Source: Actinomadura sp. NAK00032
GTDB lineage: Bacteria > Actinomycetota > Actinomycetes > Streptosporangiales > Streptosporangiaceae
NCBI RefSeq assembly: GCF_013364275.1
Contig: NZ_CP054932.1
Coordinates: 3,286,001-3,350,000, forward strand
DNA length: 64,000 nt
Reading direction: 5' to 3'
Part shown: one piece after another, positions 35,593 through 43,724 of the stretch
How the letters are laid out: each line of letters opens with the position of its first letter
How positions within the stretch are numbered: position 1 is the stretch's first letter
Notes under the pieces: generated by a model
What the model was told of the DNA's origin: nothing
Database searches by the model: none
The model's input: only the letters and a program-made list of their open reading frames with translations
Made by a program: the position numbers and the translations under genes

Positions 35593-35598
35593 TAGCCT
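35593..35598 (+). promoter_or_regulatory. -10 box for the leaderless SseB-family gene
   Basis: TAGCCT lies 7 nt before GTG 35606, with no Shine-Dalgarno. Confidence 0.5.
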
Positions 35599-35605
35599 GC
35601 CTGGC

Positions 35606-36301
35606 GTGTCCGGACTGACCATTCCCGAACCACTGATCCCCGGGGACGACGGCGGCGCCGATCCCCGGCTGTGCGAGGCGCTCACGGGGTACGCCGCGGG
35701 CCGCGTCGGCGCGCACACGGTGCTGCGGCGGCTCCAGAACGCCCGGCTGCTCGTGCCGATCGTCGCCGTCCTCACCGAGGAGGAAGAGGTCGCGCCCGGC
35801 GAACTGCGGCGTGAGAAGTCGAGCGAGATGGCGCTGCCCACGCTGATCGGCGACGACGGGCGGCGCGGCGTGCTCGGCTTCACCTGCGCCGAGACGATGA
35901 AGGCGTGGCGCGCGGACGCCCGCCCGGTGACGGTGCGGGGCGGCGACGCGTGCCGCGCCGCCCTCGACGAGGGCGCCGACGCCCTGGTCGTGGACGTCGC
36001 CGGCCCGGTCCCGTTCGCCGTGGAGGGGCTGCGCCTGCACCTGCTCGCCGAGGGCCGTCCCGTCCCGCCGCCGCACGAGGACCCCGACGTCCTCGCCGCC
36101 GTCGACGCCGCGTTCGGCTCCGACCCGTCGGTGACCGGCGTCCGGGTGACCGAGGGGACGTCCGCGGAGGTCGCCGTCCGGTTCTCGGTCGCCCCGGGGC
36201 ACGACGAGCGGGGCACCGTCCAGCGGGTCTCCGACCGGCTCGCCGAACTGCTGCGCGGCCGCATCGTCGGCGGCGTCGAGCTGAACGTCGTGCGCCGGTG
36301 A
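35606..36301 (+). CDS. SseB-family protein
   Basis: This 231-residue protein has the SseB N-terminal domain ('NARLLVPIVAVLTEEEEVAPGELRREKSSEMALPTLIGDDGRRGVLGFTCAETMKAWRADARPVTVRGGDACRAAL'). Members are common in actinobacteria and enterics; their function is poorly defined. The remaining C-terminal half has no recognised motif. The start is set by the leaderless promoter pattern. Confidence 0.85.
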   Translation: MSGLTIPEPLIPGDDGGADPRLCEALTGYAAGRVGAHTVLRRLQNARLLVPIVAVLTEEEEVAPGELRREKSSEMALPTLIGDDGRRGVLGFTCAETMKAWRADARPVTVRGGDACRAALDEGADALVVDVAGPVPFAVEGLRLHLLAEGRPVPPPHEDPDVLAAVDAAFGSDPSVTGVRVTEGTSAEVAVRFSVAPGHDERGTVQRVSDRLAELLRGRIVGGVELNVVRR

Positions 36302-36360
36302 ACGCGGGCCGCCGGTAATTCGGTCGCCCCCGCCGGTGCCGCCCTGCGACCCTGGGCGGC

Positions 36361-37113
36361 ATGACCGACGTCGACGCCTTCATCACCGACGGGTTCGTGC
36401 GGGTGGACGAGGCGGTCCCGCGCGACCTGGCGGCCGAGTGCCGGGCGATCCTGTGGCGCGGCACCGGCTGCGACCCCGATGATCCCGCGACCTGGACCCG
36501 GCCGGTGGTCCGCCTCGGCGACCAGGCGGGGGAGCCGTTCCGCGCCGCCGCGAACACGCCCCGGCTGCGCGCCGCGTTCGACGCGGTCGTCGGCGCGGGC
36601 GCCTGGCTGCCGCGCGGGAGCCTCGGCACGTTCCCGGTGCGGTTCCCCAGCGAGGAGCCGCCCGGCGACGACGGCTGGCACATCGACGCGTCCTTCCCCG
36701 GCGACGACCCCGCCGACTTCATGGCCTACCGGGTGAACGCCGTCTCGAAGGCCCGCGCGCTGCTGATGCTGTTCCTGTTCTCGGACGTGGCCGAGGACGA
36801 CGGCCCCACCCGCATCCGCGTGGGCTCCCACCTGGACGTCCCGCCGATCCTGGAGCCCGCCGGCGAGGTCGGCCTGGCGTTCATGGAGCTGGCGGGCAAG
36901 GCGGTCCCGGCGACCGAGCACCGGCCGGTCGCGCACGCGACGGGCCGCGCCGGGGACGTGTACCTGTGCCACCCGTTCCTCGTCCACGCCGCGCAGCGCC
37001 ACCGCGGGACGCGCCCCCGGTTCATGGCGCAGCCGCCGCTGGTCCCCGCCGACCCCCTTCCCGCGGCGTCTCCCGTGCGCGTCGCGATCGAGCGAGGTCT
37101 CGGGCGCTTCTAG
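36361..37113 (+). CDS. phytanoyl-CoA dioxygenase (PhyH) family protein
   Basis: This 250-residue Fe(II)/2-oxoglutarate dioxygenase-fold protein has a facial triad as His107-x-Asp109 in 'WHIDASF' plus a distal His (204 or 209) in 'CHPFLVHAAQRHRG', with the 2-oxoglutarate-binding Arg soon after ('TRPRFMAQ'). All metal ligands are present, so it is probably active; the substrate is unknown. A -10-like GACCCT is 7 nt before the ATG. The stop codon lies in the -10 of glyQS. Confidence 0.85.
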   Translation: MTDVDAFITDGFVRVDEAVPRDLAAECRAILWRGTGCDPDDPATWTRPVVRLGDQAGEPFRAAANTPRLRAAFDAVVGAGAWLPRGSLGTFPVRFPSEEPPGDDGWHIDASFPGDDPADFMAYRVNAVSKARALLMLFLFSDVAEDDGPTRIRVGSHLDVPPILEPAGEVGLAFMELAGKAVPATEHRPVAHATGRAGDVYLCHPFLVHAAQRHRGTRPRFMAQPPLVPADPLPAASPVRVAIERGLGRF

Positions 37114-37116
37114 GCT
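37111..37116 (+). promoter_or_regulatory. -10 box of the glycyl-tRNA synthetase gene
   Basis: TAGGCT matches TANNNT; its TAG is the stop codon of the preceding gene. It lies about 30 nt before the GTG, leaving room for GGAG as Shine-Dalgarno. There is no space for a T-box leader. Confidence 0.4.
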
Positions 37117-37146
37117 TGTCCCTTCCGCGCCCATTGGAGACTTCCC

Positions 37147-40128
37147 GTGCTGACCATGCAGGACGCCCTGATCCGGCTCACCGACTACTGGGCGGGGCGC
37201 GGCTGCCTCGTCGCGCAGCCGATGAACACCGAGGTGGGGGCGGGGACGCTCAACCCGGCGACGGCGCTGCGCGTGCTCGGCCCGGAGCCGTGGCGCGTCG
37301 CCTACACCGAGCCGAGCGTCCGCCCCGACGACTCCCGCTACGGCGACAACCCGAACCGGCTGCAGACCCACACCCAGTTCCAGGTGGTCCTCAAGCCGGA
37401 GCCGGGCGACGCGCAGGAGCTGTACCTCGGCAGCCTCGCCGCGCTCGGCGTCGACCTGCGCGCGCACGATGTCCGGTTCGTCGAGGACGACTGGGCGTCG
37501 CCCGCGCTCGGCGCGTGGGGGCTCGGCTGGGAGGTGTGGCTGGACGGCCTGGAGATCACCCAGTTCACCTATTTCCAGCAGTCGGGCGGGCTGACCCTCG
37601 ACCCCGTCTCGGTCGAGATCACCTACGGGATGGAGCGCATCCTGATGGCGCTCCAGGGCGTCTCCCACTTCAAGGACATCCGGTACGCCCCCGGCATCAC
37701 CTACGGCGAGGCGTTCGGCCAGGCCGAGTACGAGATGAGCCGCTACTACCTGGACGACGCCGACATCGCGGCGAACCGGGAGCTGTTCGAGGCGTACGCG
37801 GCCGAGGCGCGGCGGATGCTGGACGCGCGGCTGCCCGTCCCCGCCCACTCCTACGTGCTGAAGTGCTCGCACGCGTTCAACGTCCTGGACGCGCGCGGCG
37901 CGATCGGCACGACCGAGCGGGCGCGCGCGTTCGCCCGGATGCGCGGCCTCGCCCACGAGGTGGCCGCGCTGTGGGTGGAGCGCCGCGCCGAACTGGGCCA
38001 CCCCCTCGGCGACGCGACGGCGCGGCCCGCCGCCGCCGGGCCGGGCGACCTGCCGGCCGCCGCGTCCGCCGGGACGTTCGCGCTGGAGATCGGCGTCGAG
38101 GAGCTGCCGCCGGGCGAGGTCGGGAGGACGGCCGAGCACGTCGAGGGGCGGCTGCGCGACGGGCTGGCCGAGGCCCGCCTGCTCACGGACGCGTCCTCGC
38201 TCACCGCCTACGCGACGCCGCGCCGGGTCATCGTGCTCGTCGACGGCCTGGAGGCCCGCGAGCCCGACACCGAGCAGGTCGTGAAGGGGCCGCGGTTCGC
38301 CGCGGCCTACGACGCGTCCGGCGAGCCGACGCGGGCGCTGGAGGGGTTCGCGCGCGGCCACGGCATCGAGGTCTCCGGCGTCCGGAAGATCACCGTCGCC
38401 GGCGGGGAGTACGCCGGCTACACCCGGACGGTCGCGGGCCGCTCCGCCGCCGAGGTCCTCGCCGGGCTGCTCCCGGAGATCGTCACCGGCCTGCGCGCCG
38501 GGAAGAACATGCGGTGGAACGCGCCCGGCCTGTCGTTCGCCCGCCCGATCCGGTGGCTGGTGGCGCTGCTGGACGACCGGGAGGTCCCGGTCGCGGCCGG
38601 GGGCCTCACCGCCGGGCGCGCGACCCGCGTCCACCGGACGTCCGCGACGCCGCGCGTCGACGTGCCGGACGCCGCGTCGCTGGTCGCGGTGCTGCGCGAG
38701 CACGGGATCGAGCCCGCCCCGTCCCGCCGCCGGGCCCGGATCGCCGAGGCGGCGCGGGCCCTCGCGGGCAGCCGGGGCGGGACGGTCGCCCTGACCGCCG
38801 AGCACGCCCTCGTCGAGGAGATCGTGAACCTGGTCGAGGAGCCCGTCGCCATCCTCGGGTCGTTCGACCCCGCCTACCTGGAGCTGCCCGAGGAGATCCT
38901 CACCACGGTCATGCGCAGGCACCAGCGCTACCTGCCGGTGCGGGACACCGCCGGCCGCCTCCTCCCGCACTTCGTCACCGTCGCCAACGGCGACTGCGAC
39001 CACGACGCCGTCCGGGCCGGGAACGAGGCCGTCCTGCGCGCCCGGTACGAGGACGCGTCGTTCTTCTTCCGGCAGGACCTGCGCAGCGCGCCCGAGCAGA
39101 TCAAGGAAGGGCTCGGCAGGCTGACGTTCACCGAGCGGCTCGGGTCGATGGCCGACCGGTCCTCCCGCATCGCCGCGATCGCCGCCGACCTGGCGGGCCG
39201 GCTCGACCTCACCGCCGCCGAGCGGGCCGTGCTCGGCCGCGCCGCCGCGCTGGCGAAGTTCGACCTGGCCTCGTCCATGGTCATCGAGCTGCCGAGCCTC
39301 GCCGGGACGATGGCCCGCGAGTACGCCCGCCGGGCCGGGGAGGACGACGGCGTCGCCCAGGCCCTGCTGGAGATGGAAATGCCCCGCGCCGCCGGGGACG
39401 CGCCGCCCGCGACGGCCGCCGGGGCCGTGCTCGCCGCCGCCGACCGGCTCGACCTGCTCGCCGGGCTGTTCGCCGTCGGGTCGGCGCCGACGGGCAGCTC
39501 CGACCCGTTCGGGCTGCGCCGCGCCGCGCTCGCGCTGACCGCCGTCCTGCGGGACGTCCCGCGCCTCGCGCCGGTCACGGTCGGGGACGGCCTCGCCGTC
39601 GCCGCCCGGCACCAGCCCGTCGCCGTCGCCCCGGACGCGCTCGCCGACGCCGAGCGGTTCGTCGCGCGCCGCCTGGAGCAGCACCTGCTGGACGAGGGGC
39701 ACCCGGTGCGCGTCGTCCGGGCCGTGCTGCCGCTGGCGGGCGCGCCCGCCCAGGCCGCGCGGGCCGCCGCCGACCTGGCGGAGCTGCTCGGGTCGGCGCC
39801 GTTCGAGCGGCTCACGACGGCGCTGCAGCGCGTCCTGCGGATCGTCCCCGCCGGCGCCGGGGCCGGGTACGATCCGGCGCTGTTCACCGAGCCCGCCGAG
39901 CACGCCCTGCACGAGGCGTTCACCCGCGTGAAGGCCGAGCTGACCGCGCGGCCGTCGCTGCCGGAGTTCGCCGGCGCCGCGTCCGCGCTCGTCGGGCCGA
40001 TCGACGCCTACTTCGACGACGTGATGGTGATGGCCGAGGACTCGGGCGTGCGCGCCAACCGGCTCGGGCTCCTCGCCGCCGTCCGGGACACCGCCGCGCC
40101 CGTGCTGGACTGGCGCGAGATCGCCTGA
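37147..40128 (+). CDS. glyQS: fused alpha-beta glycyl-tRNA synthetase (bacterial GlyRS type)
   Basis: This 993-residue single chain charges tRNA-Gly. Residues 1 to about 290 are the GlyQ catalytic subunit ('RLTDYWAGRGCLVAQPMNTEVGAGTLNPAT', 'QTHTQFQVVLKP', 'EITQFTYFQQSGGLTLDPVSVEITYGMERI'). After an Ala/Pro linker, residue 310 onward is GlyS (start 'TFALEIGVEELPPGEVGRTAEHVEGRL', HD-like and C-terminal anticodon-binding domains). The two parts are usually separate genes; fusion is known in Chlamydia. Most actinomycetes rely on the unrelated alpha2-type GlyRS, so this may be a second enzyme. GTG 37147 follows GGAG. Confidence 0.93.
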   Translation: MLTMQDALIRLTDYWAGRGCLVAQPMNTEVGAGTLNPATALRVLGPEPWRVAYTEPSVRPDDSRYGDNPNRLQTHTQFQVVLKPEPGDAQELYLGSLAALGVDLRAHDVRFVEDDWASPALGAWGLGWEVWLDGLEITQFTYFQQSGGLTLDPVSVEITYGMERILMALQGVSHFKDIRYAPGITYGEAFGQAEYEMSRYYLDDADIAANRELFEAYAAEARRMLDARLPVPAHSYVLKCSHAFNVLDARGAIGTTERARAFARMRGLAHEVAALWVERRAELGHPLGDATARPAAAGPGDLPAAASAGTFALEIGVEELPPGEVGRTAEHVEGRLRDGLAEARLLTDASSLTAYATPRRVIVLVDGLEAREPDTEQVVKGPRFAAAYDASGEPTRALEGFARGHGIEVSGVRKITVAGGEYAGYTRTVAGRSAAEVLAGLLPEIVTGLRAGKNMRWNAPGLSFARPIRWLVALLDDREVPVAAGGLTAGRATRVHRTSATPRVDVPDAASLVAVLREHGIEPAPSRRRARIAEAARALAGSRGGTVALTAEHALVEEIVNLVEEPVAILGSFDPAYLELPEEILTTVMRRHQRYLPVRDTAGRLLPHFVTVANGDCDHDAVRAGNEAVLRARYEDASFFFRQDLRSAPEQIKEGLGRLTFTERLGSMADRSSRIAAIAADLAGRLDLTAAERAVLGRAAALAKFDLASSMVIELPSLAGTMAREYARRAGEDDGVAQALLEMEMPRAAGDAPPATAAGAVLAAADRLDLLAGLFAVGSAPTGSSDPFGLRRAALALTAVLRDVPRLAPVTVGDGLAVAARHQPVAVAPDALADAERFVARRLEQHLLDEGHPVRVVRAVLPLAGAPAQAARAAADLAELLGSAPFERLTTALQRVLRIVPAGAGAGYDPALFTEPAEHALHEAFTRVKAELTARPSLPEFAGAASALVGPIDAYFDDVMVMAEDSGVRANRLGLLAAVRDTAAPVLDWREIA

Positions 40129-40138
40129 CGCGGGTGCC

Positions 40139-40155
40139 GACCGGCCCGTCCGGTC
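40139..40155 (+). terminator. hairpin after glyQS
   Basis: GACCGG and CCGGTC form a 6-bp stem with a CCCGT loop, followed by TTCGTC. It begins 11 nt after the glyQS stop. Confidence 0.5.
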
Positions 40156-40231
40156 TTCGTCAACAGTGGCCGTTGCCGCGTCCGCCCCGCCGTGGTGATG
40201 ATCAAGTCACCCGGCATGGAAGGGGCAGATC

Positions 40232-41866
40232 GTGACGGACGTCCATGACGCGCACGAGTTCCGGCGGCGGGGCTGGTGGCGGGACGGCACATTCCTCGAC
40301 GACCTCGACCGGTGGGCGGACGCCGCCCCCGACCGCCCGGCGGTGGTCGGCCATGTCTGGGAGACCGGGGACGGGCCGGACGCCGTCCTCACCTACGCGC
40401 AGCTGGCCGAGCGGGTGGACCGCTGCGCGGCCGGGCTCGCCGCGCTCGGCATCGGGCCCGGCGACCGGGTCGCGATGCAGCTGGTCAACCAGTGGCAGGC
40501 GACCGTCCTCGCGCTCGGCTGCGGGCGCGCCGGCGCCGTCGTCGTCCCGTACTACATCGCGACGGGCGCCGCCGACACCGAGTGGATCCTGCGCGAGTCC
40601 TGCGCCCGCGCCGTCGTGTCGCTGGACGGGGTGCGCGGCCTCGACATCGCTGGGACCATCGCCGGCATGCGGGACCGGCTCCCCGGCCTGCGCCACCAGA
40701 TCGTGGTGGGGGACGACGTCCCGGCCGGCGCGGTCGGCTTCGAGAGCGGCCTGCTCGCGGCGGGCGGCACGGCGCCCCGGCACCGGCCGTCCGGCGACGA
40801 CGTCTTCCAGATCATGTACACCTCGGGCACGACGGGGCGGCCGAAGGGCGTCCGGCACTCGCACAACACGCTGTACGCGATGGCGCGCTCCTACACCGTC
40901 CCGCTGGGGCTCGGCGAGGACGACGTGCTGTCCACGCCGTGCATCGTCGGCGGGCAGGGCGGCTGGCTCTACGGGATGCTGGCGCCGCTCGTCGCGGGCG
41001 CCACCGCCGTCTGGGCGGACGCGTTCAAGCCCGGCGACTTCCTCGACCTCGCCGTGCGGTACGGGATCACCGCGGCCTACTTCACCCCGCTCGTCCTGGA
41101 CGAGCTGGTCGCCGAGCAGCGCGCGGACCCGCGGGAGGTGGCGCTGCGGCACATGGTCACCGGCTCCACGCCGATCCCGCCGGACCTGCCGGGACGGTTC
41201 CTGGAGGCGTTCGGGTTCCCGGTCCGGCCGCTGTGGGGGATGACCGAGAACGGTGGCGTCACGATCGGCCGTCCGGACGACCCGCCCGACTGGGCCGCCC
41301 GCAGCGACGGCCGCCCCGTCGAGTGGATGTCGCTGCGGCTCGTCGGCGAGGACGGCGCCGCCGTCGCCGACGGTCCGGGCCGGCTGGAGATCCGCGGCGC
41401 GAACATGTGCCTGGGCTACGAGGGCGCCGACGAGGTGTTCGAGGCCGCGCTGCACGACGGCTGGTTCGTCACCGGCGACCTCGCCCGGCCGGACGGCCGC
41501 GGCGGCATCAAGATCATCGGCCGTACCAAGGACATGATCAACAAGGGCGGGCTGCACGTCCCCGGCGTCACCGTCGAGGGCATCCTGCGCGCCGACCCGC
41601 GGATCGCGGAGGTCGCGGTCGTCGGGGAGCCGGAGCCGCGGCTCGGCGAGACCATCGTGGCGGTCGTCGTGCCCGCGCCGGGCGGCCCGCCGCCGACGCT
41701 GGAGGAGCTGCGCGAGCGCGTCGCGGACGCGGGCATGACGCCCGGCTACGAGCCCGACCGGCTGGAGGTCGTCGCCGAGCTGCCCAGGACCCCGACGGGG
41801 AAGGTCCGCAAACGGGTCCTGGAGGAGGAGTTCGCCCGGAGGGCGCGCGCGGCCGCCGCGCGGTGA
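40232..41866 (+). CDS. AMP-dependent acyl/aryl-CoA synthetase
   Basis: This 544-residue ANL-superfamily ligase has A3 'QIMYTSGTTGRPKGVRHSHN', A5 'LWGMTENGGVTIGRPDD', A7/A8 'GWFVTGDLARPDGRGGIKIIGRTKDMINKGGLHVPGVTVE' and A10 'RTPTGKVRKRVLEEEF' with the catalytic Lys. The sequence resembles cyclohexanecarboxylate-CoA ligase and 2,3-dihydroxybenzoate-AMP ligases, so an alicyclic or aromatic acid is likely. GTG 40232 follows GAAGGGG. It overlaps the MFS gene by 4 nt, suggesting uptake or export of the same compound. Confidence 0.88.
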   Translation: MTDVHDAHEFRRRGWWRDGTFLDDLDRWADAAPDRPAVVGHVWETGDGPDAVLTYAQLAERVDRCAAGLAALGIGPGDRVAMQLVNQWQATVLALGCGRAGAVVVPYYIATGAADTEWILRESCARAVVSLDGVRGLDIAGTIAGMRDRLPGLRHQIVVGDDVPAGAVGFESGLLAAGGTAPRHRPSGDDVFQIMYTSGTTGRPKGVRHSHNTLYAMARSYTVPLGLGEDDVLSTPCIVGGQGGWLYGMLAPLVAGATAVWADAFKPGDFLDLAVRYGITAAYFTPLVLDELVAEQRADPREVALRHMVTGSTPIPPDLPGRFLEAFGFPVRPLWGMTENGGVTIGRPDDPPDWAARSDGRPVEWMSLRLVGEDGAAVADGPGRLEIRGANMCLGYEGADEVFEAALHDGWFVTGDLARPDGRGGIKIIGRTKDMINKGGLHVPGVTVEGILRADPRIAEVAVVGEPEPRLGETIVAVVVPAPGGPPPTLEELRERVADAGMTPGYEPDRLEVVAELPRTPTGKVRKRVLEEEFARRARAAAAR

Positions 41867-43302
41867 GCGCCGGGTCCCTCGCCCGGCGCCGCACCGCGCC
41901 GGCCGGCCCGTCCCGGCGCCGGGCGCTGGCGCTGACCTCGGTCGTCCTCGCCAACGTCATGGCGGTGGTCGACTACAACATCGTCAGCGTCGCGATCCCG
42001 CAGCTGCTGCGCGCCTTCCCCGGCAGCACCCTCGCCGGGCTGTCCTGGACGATCACCGCGTACACGGTGGTGTTCGCGGCCGTCCTGCTGCCCGCCGGCG
42101 GGATGGCCGACCGGCTCGGCCCCAAGCGGATCTTCCTCGCCGGGCTCGCGGTGTTCACGCTCGGCTCGGCCGCCTGCGCGCTCGCGGCCGGGCCGGTGAC
42201 GCTGGTGCTCGCGAGGATGCTCCAGGCGACCGGCGGCGGCGCGGTCGTCGCGCTGTCGATCTCGGTCGGGCTGAGCGAGTTCCCCGGCCGGGCCGGGCAC
42301 GCGTTCGGGCTGCTCGGCGCCGTGTCCGGGATCGCCGGGGCGAGCGGGCCCGCGCTCGGCGCGGCGCTGCTGGCGGCCGGCGGCTGGCGCTGGATCTTCC
42401 TGGTCAACCTGCCGATCGGCGCGCTCGCGCTGGCGTGCGCGGCGGCGGGCGTCCCGGCCCGGCCCGCCGCGGGGCGCGGCCTGCCCGACCTGCTCGGCAC
42501 CGCGCTGCTCGCCGCCGGGGTCGCCGCGCTGGTGCTCGGCGTCGTGCAGGGCCCCGGCTGGGGCTGGACGGCCGCGCCGACCCTCGGCGCGCTCGCCGCC
42601 GGCCTCGCGCTGACCTGCCTCGGGGTGCGCCGGTCGCTGCGCCATCCGCGCCCGGCCGCCGACTTCACGCTGCTGCGCGCCGCGACGACGGCGGTGGGCA
42701 ACGCGGCGATGGTGCTGCTGAGCGTCACCCAGTTCGCGGTGGCGCTGTGCGTGGCGCTGTTCCTCACCGAGCACTGGGGCTACTCGGTGCTCGCCGCCGC
42801 GCTCGCGCTCACGCCCGGCCCGCTGACCTCGGCCGCCGTGTCCTGGCTGAGCGGGCCGCTGGTGCGGCGGGCCGGGGCGCGGGCGGTCACGGTCGCGGGC
42901 GGCGCGGTGGGCGCGGCCGGGTGGTGCTGGCCCCTGGTGGCGGAGGCGCTCGGCGCCGGGCCCCGCTACCCGCTGGTGGTGCTGCCCGCGCTCATCGCCG
43001 GGACGGCCGGGATGGCCGCGGCGGCCGTGGCGATCGAGACGATCGCGATGGCCGCCGTCCCGCCCGCCCGGTTCGGCAGCGGCAGCGCGCTGATCATGCT
43101 GGCCCGGTCGGCCGGCGCGGCGGCCGGCATCGGCGGGCTCGCCGCGGTGCTGCACGAGCCGACCGGCGGCGCGTTCCGGATCGCGTGGGCGGGGCTCGCG
43201 GCGGGCCTGGCGGCTACGGCGCTGGCCGGCGCCGCCGCCCGGGACGGGGGGCGCCCGCGGCCCCGGAGGGCGCCGCGGGCGCCGCTGCACCGCGACCGGT
43301 GA
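41863..43302 (+). CDS. MFS transporter (DHA2/14-TM-like)
   Basis: This 479-residue protein has about 13-14 hydrophobic helices. The first helix holds 'VVLANVMAVVDYNIVSVAIPQLLRAF', the D1 motif of the drug:H+ antiporter DHA2 group; motif A is seen as 'GGMADRLGPKRIFLAG', and motif C-like 'GLLGAVSGIAGASGPALGAALL' follows. GTG start in the ligase stop. It probably exports an aromatic acid or drug. Confidence 0.9.
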   Translation: MSAGSLARRRTAPAGPSRRRALALTSVVLANVMAVVDYNIVSVAIPQLLRAFPGSTLAGLSWTITAYTVVFAAVLLPAGGMADRLGPKRIFLAGLAVFTLGSAACALAAGPVTLVLARMLQATGGGAVVALSISVGLSEFPGRAGHAFGLLGAVSGIAGASGPALGAALLAAGGWRWIFLVNLPIGALALACAAAGVPARPAAGRGLPDLLGTALLAAGVAALVLGVVQGPGWGWTAAPTLGALAAGLALTCLGVRRSLRHPRPAADFTLLRAATTAVGNAAMVLLSVTQFAVALCVALFLTEHWGYSVLAAALALTPGPLTSAAVSWLSGPLVRRAGARAVTVAGGAVGAAGWCWPLVAEALGAGPRYPLVVLPALIAGTAGMAAAAVAIETIAMAAVPPARFGSGSALIMLARSAGAAAGIGGLAAVLHEPTGGAFRIAWAGLAAGLAATALAGAAARDGGRPRPRRAPRAPLHRDR

Positions 43303-43355
43303 ATCCGGCGCCCGCATCCATGAATTAGTGCGACCGAATTACCTCGGCGCAAATG

Positions 43356-43398
43356 CGGAAGGCGGTACTGGCATCGGCCATTGTTCTGCCGCCTTCCG
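43356..43398 (+). terminator. hairpin after the MFS gene
   Basis: CGGAAGGCGG (43356-43365) pairs perfectly with CCGCCTTCCG (43389-43398) around a 23-nt loop. It lies 53 nt after the MFS stop and would also stop transcription arriving from the minus-strand mini-ORFs. Confidence 0.6.
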
Positions 43399-43459
43399 GC
43401 CCTTCACGGAGCGCGCATGCCGGTTTACCCCGGTGTCGTGCGCTTTTCTTCGGTGCAAA

Positions 43460-43480
43460 TCACCACGGGGGCGTGCGCAT
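43460..43480 (-). CDS. mini-ORF C encoding MRTPPW
   Basis: This is a six-codon ORF on the minus strand (ATG at 43480, TGA at 43460-43462) with AGGAGGTGA at 43486-43494 and 5 nt between. It is identical to mini-ORF B through the Shine-Dalgarno, spacer and coding part; flanks differ. It is the last of three copies downstream of the encapsulin gene. Precedent for such tiny precursor genes is the MRYYH-encoding bytA of biarylitides. Translation is inferred from the conserved Shine-Dalgarno plus start-to-stop unit. Confidence 0.5.
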   Translation of the reverse strand: MRTPPW

Positions 43481-43526
43481 GCGATTCACCTCCTGGTCCG
43501 ATGGGGCGGGACGGGAGCGCGGAACA

Positions 43527-43547
43527 TCACCACGGGGGCGTGCGCAT
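43527..43547 (-). CDS. mini-ORF B encoding MRTPPW
   Basis: Minus-strand ATG at 43547, TGA at 43527-43529, Shine-Dalgarno AGGAGGTGA at 43553-43561. It lies 67 nt from copy C and 71 nt from copy A (start to start). The stop overlaps a further ATG (TGATG) opening a 13-codon frame that ends inside the Shine-Dalgarno of copy C, so copies B and C could be translationally linked. Confidence 0.5.
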   Translation of the reverse strand: MRTPPW

Positions 43548-43597
43548 GCGATTCACCTCCTGCTCTCGCCGGGACGGGACGGACGATCGCGGACGGG

Positions 43598-43618
43598 TCA
43601 CCACGGGGGCGTGCGCAT
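43598..43618 (-). CDS. mini-ORF A encoding MRTPPW
   Basis: Minus-strand ATG at 43618, TGA at 43598-43600, Shine-Dalgarno GGAGGTG at 43623-43629. Unlike B and C, its spacer is CCCC instead of AATCGC, and its flanks differ, yet the Shine-Dalgarno and all seven codons including the stop are identical. That pattern points to selection on a translated unit rather than a plain DNA repeat. It is the copy closest to the encapsulin stop (107 nt). Confidence 0.5.
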   Translation of the reverse strand: MRTPPW

Positions 43619-43644
43619 GGGGCACCTCCACTTCTCGGCGGACA

Positions 43645-43666
43645 CGGGCCCGGACGTCCGGGCCCG
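43645..43666. terminator. perfect 22-bp palindrome after the encapsulin gene
   Basis: CGGGCCCGGAC is followed directly by its reverse complement. It lies between the encapsulin stop and mini-ORF A. It may terminate the encapsulin transcript, or act as a stem separating the shell mRNA from the mini-ORF segment. Confidence 0.6.
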
Positions 43667-43724
43667 GGGGAGCGGGCGGCCGCCGGGGCGCGCGAGGGCG
43701 CCGGGACGACCGCGTCCGAGCAGG

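Larger units (their letters stand above)
43303..43724. other. gene-poor stretch between the MFS and encapsulin genes
   Basis: This 422-bp stretch has no conventional gene. It holds the MFS hairpin, three MRTPPW mini-ORFs with Shine-Dalgarno sites on the minus strand, and a 22-bp perfect palindrome (all listed separately). The part between 43399 and 43459 is comparatively AT-rich and shows nothing else recognisable except a weaker minus-strand start-stop (MRAP) near 43420 without a Shine-Dalgarno. Confidence 0.7.

Noticed and set aside
43460..43629. CRISPR-like array (about 37-bp repeats with about 30-34-bp spacers)
   Set aside because: Only three repeats, the third degenerate outside the Shine-Dalgarno and mini-ORF, and no cas genes nearby. 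Conservation follows the translated unit, not the whole repeat.
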